This document shows, piece by piece, positions 5,305 to 10,046 of a DNA stretch of 10,046 nucleotides. Under the pieces are notes generated by a model, which was not told the origin of the DNA, did no database searches, and saw only the letters and a list, made by a program, of their open reading frames with translations. Numbering within the stretch: position 1 is the first letter of the stretch; every line of letters starts with the position of its first letter. The stretch is from Candidatus Buchananbacteria bacterium RIFCSPLOWO2_02_FULL_46_11b (lineage in GTDB: Bacteria; Patescibacteriota; Patescibacteriia; Buchananbacterales; UBA6539). Location: positions 1 through 10,046 of the forward strand of contig MHIR01000005.1 in assembly GCA_001817615.1 (NCBI GenBank). The letters run 5' to 3'. The translations under genes were made by a program, and so were the position numbers.

Positions 5305-6435
5305 TTATACGGCCAAAAAGCTCCACCAGGGCTTAATGACTTTGCCGGCTTCTCCGGTTTGCGAGTCAATTTTGGTTTTTATGGTCATTTGCGCCTTAAA
5401 CAAGCCGAGAATCTTTACGTCTTTTTTCAGGCTGGCTTCATAGACCGGCGCGGTTTGGGGCTTGCCCGTATCCTTGAGCTCAATTTTAAAGCCGATGGCG
5501 CCAAGCTTTTCCAAAGCGGTTTGGGAAGCGGCGTCCGGCATAATCTTAACTTCTTTTTTATTTAAGAACAGTTTGTTTCCATTGACGGAGACGGCCTCTT
5601 TGGTTTTGGCCGAGGCCGGCCCGGCGCTGATGGCGATTTCGCCCGAGGCGGCGTTTGATTCAATGATTATTTTTTTATCCGGTTTTTCCGCAAGAGACTG
5701 GATTGAGGCGACGACTTGCAGGCCTTTTTTGGCCGTCAGGGCCGCTTCTTTTTTGGCCCGCTTGTCTTTAATCATGACTTTGCCGCTTGTTTCCATAGCC
5801 ACTTCTTTAAAGGATTCTTCGGACTCGATGATAATTTGGGGAATGTTTTTTTCGCAAGCTTGGCCGTCTTGGCTTAAAACATATTCCCCGGGGCATTGGC
5901 CGTTTTCCGGTTTGGGCGCGAAAGCAGAAAAATCAACCCGCTCTTCAGCGCTTTCTTGGGGAGCAGTAATAACTTTCGGCGCCAATTTGACGCAGATTTT
6001 GCCGTCATCGCTTAAAAGCTGATTTTCCGGGCAGGCGCCGTTTACCGGTTCAAGCAGAAAAGAAACACCAGTGATTTCTTTGGTGTCTTCAAGCGGGGCG
6101 ATAACCGCAGTATCGGCCGGCTGGGTATTGGTTTTGACGGCGGTATTTATTGCCGGTTCGGCCGTGACGGCAGTTTCCGTTCCTAAAACCGTCGGCGTGG
6201 CGGCATTAGCCGGCTCTTCGGCCGGCGCCGGTTCCGGCGCCGGGGCCGGTTCCGTGCTTACGCAATCTTGGCCGTCGGCGGTTAAAACCGAGCCGTCCGG
6301 GCAAACAACGATCATTTCCACGGTATTTTCTTCTCCGGAAACCGTCAAAGCGCTTTGGAATTGCGCCGAAGAAAGAGCGGGGAAGGCCAGGACGATTAAG
6401 GAAACCAGCCAGCCGAAAAAGAGAGTTTTTTTCAT
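5305..6435 (-). CDS. Secreted protein with three CP-x8-DG-xx-C repeats, unknown function
   Basis: The 376-residue product has a Sec signal peptide (hydrophobic 5-22, cleavage near SSA at 24). Three short repeats, at C45-C58, C135-C148 and C181-C194, share the pattern CP then DG and a second Cys exactly 13 residues on, so each probably forms one disulfide. A Pro/Ala/Glu/Thr-rich linker (about 60-120) separates the first from the second. The C-terminal third is a beta-rich region (about 200-376) ending ILGLFKAQMTIKTKID..GEAGKVIKPWWSFLAV, an ending I associate with secreted CPR proteins. The family is not recognised. No clear ribosome site precedes the ATG. It converges on the B12 operon and is a separate unit. 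Confidence 0.75.
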   Translation of the reverse strand: MKKTLFFGWLVSLIVLAFPALSSAQFQSALTVSGEENTVEMIVVCPDGSVLTADGQDCVSTEPAPAPEPAPAEEPANAATPTVLGTETAVTAEPAINTAVKTNTQPADTAVIAPLEDTKEITGVSFLLEPVNGACPENQLLSDDGKICVKLAPKVITAPQESAEERVDFSAFAPKPENGQCPGEYVLSQDGQACEKNIPQIIIESEESFKEVAMETSGKVMIKDKRAKKEAALTAKKGLQVVASIQSLAEKPDKKIIIESNAASGEIAISAGPASAKTKEAVSVNGNKLFLNKKEVKIMPDAASQTALEKLGAIGFKIELKDTGKPQTAPVYEASLKKDVKILGLFKAQMTIKTKIDSQTGEAGKVIKPWWSFLAV

Positions 6436-6480
6436 AGGTTTAAAAGTTATTTATTATTTTAGCGGGCTATTCTTGAAATA

Positions 6481-6535
6481 GTTCGGACGCATTTCGCCGC
6501 CTGCGGCGGCGGGGGTCTGGCCAAAAACTCCGAAC
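6481..6535. repeat. GC-rich nested palindrome
   Basis: GTTCGGA (6481-6487) is the reverse complement of TCCGAAC (6529-6535), and between them CGCCGC..GCGGCG (6495-6508) forms an inner hairpin. It lies upstream of the Cys-repeat gene and just past the end of the unknown AT-rich gene. There is no T-run, so it looks more like a dispersed palindromic repeat than a terminator. Confidence 0.55.
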
Positions 6536-6585
6536 CTAAATTCTGAACTTTGACAATTTCAAGTTTTTCTTTGGCGGCATTAAAA

Positions 6586-7440
6586 TCATGATTTACTTAA
6601 TTTCCTATCCAAATCTTCTAAATAATAATATGGTGCCGATTTTAATTCAATTGCTCGTCTTACCTCTTCCAAAACTTGTCTTTTGTTTTTCTTTGCGATT
6701 TTTAACAGAAGTGCAAAGAAAGTGCAGTTTTCATGTTTTCCAGTTTCTTGCACATTCAACATTTGAATCAAAATCGGCACTAAAATTTTTGGCGAGAATT
6801 TTAAAAGTTCTGAAACAAATTTTGCATCATCAAAAATTTTATCTCCGATACGCTCAACTTTTTGTAAAGCAACCTTTAATTTTTTTGCTTCCGGTTGGGA
6901 TAGTTTCTCAATATAAGATTTTATATCTATTGTTTTTTGATCAACTAACTCTTTTTCTAAAAGTGCCACAACCCACTCATTAGAAAAATTTATTAAACTA
7001 TGAAAATTACCCCAACCATTTTCTTTAACGACATAAAACCAGTTTTTCCAAGATTTAAGCTGGCTTTTGCAGTATTTTCCAGAAAATTTAGCATAAGCCG
7101 ATGTTTTCTCGGTAGGAACACTGCGAGTGAGGGAAAAACTGAATTTTATTTCTCTTATGAGTGGCTTAAAACCTTTCTTTGTGGGGTTGATTTTACCAAT
7201 AATTTTTACCTTCGCTCTTCTCGCTTCTGGGTGAGGGTTCAACAAAGCAATTTCGTCGCCAGTAAAGCCGTTTGGGGGAAAGATAATAATTCTCTTTACA
7301 AATTTTGTGCCCTCGCTTTTTAGTCGAACAAAAAAACAAGCTGGCCTTGTAATTACTTCAGTATCCCCGTTACCAAGAAATTTTTTGAGAGTTTTTTGAA
7401 AAAGCGAGGATTCATAAATTTCATAAAGATTGGATTGCAT
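6586..7440 (-). CDS. Hypothetical protein, AT-rich
   Basis: I do not recognise this 284-residue protein. It has no signal peptide and no membrane segment, so it is probably cytoplasmic. The N-terminal half is basic and beta-prone (KRIIIFPPNGFTGDEIALLNP near 49-69); the C-terminal half (about 150-284) is helical and charged. Its bases are clearly richer in A and T than the B12 genes, and no Shine-Dalgarno site lies close before the ATG at 7440 (GGGGGAAG is about 25 bases away). The overlapping + strand open frames (6588-6983, 7000-7323) are shorter and look like shadows. Foreign origin is possible but the composition is the only hint. Confidence 0.6.
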   Translation of the reverse strand: MQSNLYEIYESSLFQKTLKKFLGNGDTEVITRPACFFVRLKSEGTKFVKRIIIFPPNGFTGDEIALLNPHPEARRAKVKIIGKINPTKKGFKPLIREIKFSFSLTRSVPTEKTSAYAKFSGKYCKSQLKSWKNWFYVVKENGWGNFHSLINFSNEWVVALLEKELVDQKTIDIKSYIEKLSQPEAKKLKVALQKVERIGDKIFDDAKFVSELLKFSPKILVPILIQMLNVQETGKHENCTFFALLLKIAKKNKRQVLEEVRRAIELKSAPYYYLEDLDRKLSKS

Positions 7441-7519
7441 AGTATGATTAAAAAATTTTCTTCCCCCAAAATGCGAAATCGTGAATTCGTTTTTACCCCC
7501 AAAATTGAATACGAATTAG

Positions 7520-7561
7520 TCGCCGAGTCCCGCCAAAAGCGGGATAAACTCCGCGAGGCGA
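7520..7561. repeat. Three-step hairpin downstream of tRNA-Ala
   Basis: TCGCC/GGCGA (7520-7524, 7557-7561), AGT/ACT (7526-7528, 7548-7550) and CCCGC/GCGGG (7529-7533, 7539-7543) nest into one hairpin. It lies 27 bases past the 3' end of the tRNA. A T-run is lacking on either strand, so it may help tRNA 3' processing or be a dispersed palindrome. Confidence 0.5.
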
Positions 7562-7587
7562 ACCTTCAAAACTTGCAAATTCCTTTT

Positions 7588-7663
7588 TGGTGGACCCGAG
7601 GGGAGTCGAACCCCTGACCTCCGCAATGCGAATGCGGCGCTCTACCAATTGAGCTACGGGCCC
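7588..7663 (-). tRNA. tRNA-Ala (anticodon CGC), CCA encoded
   Basis: Read on the - strand, the 76-base gene runs from GGGCCCG to CGGGTCC-A-CCA. All four arms are intact: D arm GCTC..GAGC, anticodon stem CCGCA/TGCGG with loop TTCGCAT, and T arm AGGGGTTCGACTCCCCT. Anticodon CGC reads GCG (Ala), and the acceptor carries the G3-U70 pair that marks alanine tRNAs. CCA is in the DNA. Confidence 0.97.
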
Positions 7664-7993
7664 AAAAAATCAAAATGCCCCAACCCGGTCTGGAACCGCC
7701 TTTCAACTTCGTTCAAGGGACGGTTGAGGGCTTTTTCGGCAATTAATAAGGGCTGCCTTTGAGCCCTCTCGGTTGGCCTATTTTACTAGCAGGCAAGGGC
7801 AAATGCGACAAATGCGGCATTCCTTAAGCCGGTGTTTTTATGTCTTATTTGGTTAACTGGAATAAATGTAGTGTATTATAAATTATAGAAAAAGTCAATC
7901 CGAATACTATACCCGTTTTATTTATAAATCGTTTTATAATCTTTTTTAAAAAGCAAAGTCGTAATTTTATCGGCGATTTTCTTTGCCATATTT
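7664..7993. other. Gene-free 330-base stretch with strong hairpins
   Basis: No open frame of interest. Two hairpins stand side by side: AACCG (7694-7698) with CGGTT (7721-7725), helped by inner CTT/AAG and AAC/GTT pairs, and GAGGGCT (7726-7732) with AGCCCTC (7762-7768). I see no match to 6S, RNase P, SRP or tmRNA signatures. The stretch lies upstream of the tRNA on its strand and must hold the tRNA promoter, but the best -35/-10 pair I found (near 7898 and 7875) has poor spacing. The part past 7860 is AT-rich and follows the end of the AbiEii gene; no good terminator is seen. Confidence 0.5.
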
Positions 7994-9277
7994 TTATTTC
8001 AATAAATCATCAAGCTCGCACGAGAGCAAGGCTGACTTATTAAGCACAATCTGCTCTTTTTGATTTAAGTTATCCGCGGTCATTCTGATAACTTTGGTAA
8101 TAATATTATCCCCGAGCATCACGCGGTTGGTTTTTTTAAAATAATCTTCAGTTTTTTTATAAAAAAGAGCGGCATACTGCTTCAGCTTATCCTTAGACTT
8201 TAGGCCGGAATTCCGATTAATATCAATAAATTCAATTTTTTTTTCCACTATTTCTTCCACTATCATTGAAAGTTCTCCCTCTCGAGAACGAAGCCAGTAG
8301 TCACTGAGCTTGTATGTAACATCTACCGCCTCCCCCTTATCCGTATTATAATAATAAACAAAAAGAATGTTGCCAGTATCAAAATTTTGACTAACGGCGA
8401 TGCTTTCTAAAGCTGTTACGGAGTTAATTTCGTATTCATCTAAAAGCCTCAAATAACTCTCCCGCCAATTTTTAAGCCAATTCGCGATAAAGGCCTGATC
8501 CGTAAACAGAGGCGACAGGTCGTTTTTAAGATTCTCGTCGCTTACTTTATTCATCTGCAGCGTAAGCTTGTCAAAAAGAGCGCGCGGATCTTTAACGCTG
8601 ATATTTTTGGCGGTTAAATAGTCAAAATCGGGTACGATTTTTTTGCCCATATACCAAAGCAAATCATAAATATCGCGCCCCTTTTCTTCGTAAACCGCGC
8701 CGCCCACGCCGCGGGCGCCGCGCAGAAAAATGGCAGCCAGCTTGCTGGCCATAAGCGCGCCCATGTTGTAGGTCAAAATAACGAAAGAAAACTGATCGCG
8801 ATTTATCGGCCGGCGTTCAATTACGGTTTTTGGGGCGATGAAATTATTTAAATCAATTTTTACATGCACCTGATTTGACGGATGGCCGAGACTCAACTCT
8901 TCGCCGACGCGAAACTTTAAAAGCAATCCCCGGCTGGCCGTTATTTTTATTGTCAAAAAATCAGCCCCGGCATTATAATTATCGGTGAAATAATCTTCAA
9001 TTTCCTTTTTCAGTTCTGCCAAAAATTTCTCCGTCACTTCGCGGGAAACTTCAAAATCCAAATCAACCGACATGCGATCAAGTCCGTGGATTACGCGCAG
9101 GGCGGAACCGCCGTACATAATCCATTTATTATATTCCGGATGATGATAAATAAAATTAAGAACATAAAACTGCAGCTCTTCTTTAAGGGCGTTGCGGCGC
9201 GTTTCGGCGTCAATTCCGCCGAAAGAGGCGAGATCATCAAGCTTTCTTTTCAGGATTGTTAAAATTTGTTCGCTCAT
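7994..9277 (-). CDS. AbiEii/AbiGii-family nucleotidyltransferase toxin
   Basis: The 427-residue product carries the AbiEii core: YGGSALRVIHGLDRMSVDLDFE (about 55-76), the nucleotidyltransferase GS..DxD metal-binding motif; HVKIDLN (about 137-143); and MASKLAAIFLRGARG followed by KGRDIYDLLWYMGKK (about 175-213). Members of this type IV toxin family transfer nucleotides, in studied cases to tRNA acceptor ends, and are held in check by AbiEi. At 427 residues it is longer than common AbiEii proteins; the tail (about 310-427) has no recognised motif. The ATG at 9277 overlaps the stop of the GIY-YIG gene in ATGA. That overlap was probably once with the AbiEi gene itself. The active-site residues are all present, so the toxin looks intact. 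Confidence 0.88.
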   Translation of the reverse strand: MSEQILTILKRKLDDLASFGGIDAETRRNALKEELQFYVLNFIYHHPEYNKWIMYGGSALRVIHGLDRMSVDLDFEVSREVTEKFLAELKKEIEDYFTDNYNAGADFLTIKITASRGLLLKFRVGEELSLGHPSNQVHVKIDLNNFIAPKTVIERRPINRDQFSFVILTYNMGALMASKLAAIFLRGARGVGGAVYEEKGRDIYDLLWYMGKKIVPDFDYLTAKNISVKDPRALFDKLTLQMNKVSDENLKNDLSPLFTDQAFIANWLKNWRESYLRLLDEYEINSVTALESIAVSQNFDTGNILFVYYYNTDKGEAVDVTYKLSDYWLRSREGELSMIVEEIVEKKIEFIDINRNSGLKSKDKLKQYAALFYKKTEDYFKKTNRVMLGDNIITKVIRMTADNLNQKEQIVLNKSALLSCELDDLLK

Positions 9278-9557
9278 CCCGTTAGAGAAAGGAAGCGCTT
9301 TAAACGATTCTTCAAATATCTTTTACCCATTCCTGACTTTAGATATTTTTCTCGCGCAAAAGCATCATCCTTATTAATACAAGCTTCATAATAAATAACA
9401 CAAAACGGACCTCGACCTTTTGTTGATGATACTAATCCTTCGTTATGCTCCTTAAAGCGTTTCCGTAAATTATTAGTACAACCAGTATACCATCGCTTAT
9501 CTTTCTTGATTTGCAGGAGATAAATATATTGCATTTTGTTTTCTCTAACGGGACTCA
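9273..9557. mobile_element. 277-bp GIY-YIG element (9277-9553) with inverted ends and CTCA direct repeats
   Basis: TCCCGTTAGAGAAA (9277-9290) and its exact reverse complement (9540-9553) bound the element. CTCA flanks it on both sides (9273-9276 and 9554-9557); it can be read as CTCAT if the end base is shared. Removing the element and one CTCA restores AbiEi ending ATC CTA TGA overlapping AbiEii starting ATG AGC, the ordinary ATGA overlap of this toxin-antitoxin pair. The element contains only the GIY-YIG gene and no transposase. Confidence 0.7.
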
Positions 9558-9558
9558 T
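9274..9558 (-). CDS. GIY-YIG nuclease-domain protein, gene carried by a small mobile element
   Basis: The 94-residue product is a single GIY-YIG domain: YIY at 11-13, YTG at 24-26, catalytic-type Arg 32, and Glu 70 in AREKYLKSG. This is the size and layout of UvrC-N/YhbQ-like stand-alone domains. The active-site pattern is complete. Codons 3-7 (PVREN) and the last codons (FLSLTG) are written by the inverted ends of the element, and the ATG and TGA come partly from the target, so Met 9 may be the ancestral start. It overlaps AbiEi upstream and AbiEii downstream by four bases each. It may drive its own spread by cutting the target; a repair or host role is the alternative. Confidence 0.88.
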   Translation of the reverse strand: MSPVRENKMQYIYLLQIKKDKRWYTGCTNNLRKRFKEHNEGLVSSTKGRGPFCVIYYEACINKDDAFAREKYLKSGMGKRYLKNRLKRFLSLTG

Positions 9559-10046
9559 AGGATTTTTTCGATCATTGAATAAAATTTTTTCCGTTCCTTC
9601 TTGTCCATTTCGTCAATATCTATCCTTAAATCTTCTATCAGCGCTTTGGCGTTCTCCATTTTAATTCCGCGAAACTGGCGGGTTCTAAAATATAACAAGT
9701 CAAATAACGCTTTAGACGGCGACGCGATATAAAAATTAAATTTTCCTTTAACTAAAAAAAAGTCCGCGAAAAGATTTTTTTTAATTGACTGATACGCGAA
9801 GCGGCCGGCCTTTGTCTGATAATCCCTCGTAACTTTAGGAGTAACTGAAGTCACGGAATGAATAGATTCGGTGGCAAGATCATAATACTGCAGAGCGGTC
9901 CAAGAGCTTACGTATGACGGCGCGCGGATAATGTTGGCGAGGTAAAACGAGTATGAAATATCCGTTCTGTTTTTTTCAAAAAAGTCCGCGGACACGTATA
10001 ATCCCTTTTTAAGCCGTAAAATTTCCCTGTATTTCAAAAATCGGCT
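9555..10046 (-). CDS. AbiEi-family antitoxin, N-terminus beyond the window
   Basis: The frame is open to the window edge; an internal TTG at 10037 could be read as a start, but AbiEi proteins have an N-terminal winged helix that would lie further upstream, so the gene is probably cut. Visible are RLKKGLYV (end of the winged-helix wing), ANIIRAPSYVSSWTALQYYDL and the SVTSVTPKVTR strand region typical of AbiEi, then PSKALFDLLYFR. AbiEi neutralises the AbiEii toxin indirectly (type IV) and represses its own operon by binding inverted repeats upstream, which would lie outside this window. The stop overlaps the start of the inserted GIY-YIG gene. Confidence 0.82.
   Translation of the reverse strand, partial: SRFLKYREILRLKKGLYVSADFFEKNRTDISYSFYLANIIRAPSYVSSWTALQYYDLATESIHSVTSVTPKVTRDYQTKAGRFAYQSIKKNLFADFFLVKGKFNFYIASPSKALFDLLYFRTRQFRGIKMENAKALIEDLRIDIDEMDKKERKKFYSMIEKIL

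Noticed and set aside
5462..6481. + strand open frames opposite the Cys-repeat gene
   Set aside because: They are antisense shadows; the - strand frame has a signal peptide, ordered Cys repeats and a shared terminator.
7444..7617. Small + strand protein ending in WWTRGESNP
   Set aside because: The frame runs through the antisense of the tRNA-Ala T arm; such TRGESNP endings are a common artefact of translating tRNA genes backwards.
7801..7839. Zinc-ribbon-like peptide KCDKCGIP
   Set aside because: The CxxC pair sits in a short frame with no start codon and no second Cys pair; chance or a direct repeat of AAATGCG is enough.
7873..7898. - strand promoter TTGACT with TATAAT or TAATAC for the tRNA
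   Set aside because: The spacer is 12 or 14 bases, too short for a good sigma-70 promoter, and the start would be about 200 bases from the tRNA.

Overview
The window reads as bacterial DNA, most likely from a Candidatus Patescibacteria (CPR) genome. This rests on several small secreted or membrane-anchored proteins of uneven conservation, weak or absent Shine-Dalgarno sites on most genes, heptamer and nonamer repeats in gene spacers, and a secreted protein with a C-terminal PWWSFL motif. No marker gene fixes the lineage, so this is inference.

Region 1 (1-5287, + strand) looks like a vitamin B12 capture and uptake locus. A cobalamin riboswitch lies upstream of a secreted protein of 591 residues. 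That protein joins an alpha/alpha-toroid domain to a DUF4430 domain, the two-domain plan of animal intrinsic factor and transcobalamin. A toroid-only paralogue (318 residues, Tat-type signal, C-terminal anchor) precedes it. Its leader, cut by the window edge, ends in the same conserved hairpin and a terminator, so a riboswitch-gene unit seems to have been duplicated. Downstream are a membrane-anchored Ig-like protein, a membrane-anchored DUF4430-only protein and a polytopic membrane protein resembling DUF6580/ECF S components. A strong bidirectional terminator closes the run. Proposed working: toroid and DUF4430 proteins bind corrinoid at the surface, the anchored proteins hold or pass it on, and the polytopic protein carries it across the membrane. 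Low B12 switches the locus on. No energising ATPase is in view.

Region 2 (5305-7440, - strand) holds a secreted protein with three identical-spacing Cys repeats and an AT-rich gene of unknown function. A GC-rich palindrome separates them.

Region 3 (7441-7993) holds a palindrome, a tRNA-Ala(CGC) on the - strand and a gene-free stretch with strong hairpins.

Region 4 (7994-10046, - strand) is an AbiEi/AbiEii toxin-antitoxin pair. A 277-bp element carrying a GIY-YIG nuclease gene sits exactly in the ATGA overlap between antitoxin and toxin. It has 14-bp perfect inverted ends and a 4-bp direct repeat, and its reading frame uses target bases for its start and stop, so overlaps are kept on both sides. 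The end motif CCCGTTAGA recurs at the ends of a 118-bp non-coding element at 72-189 and, decayed, near 1300. This suggests a family of small mobile elements.
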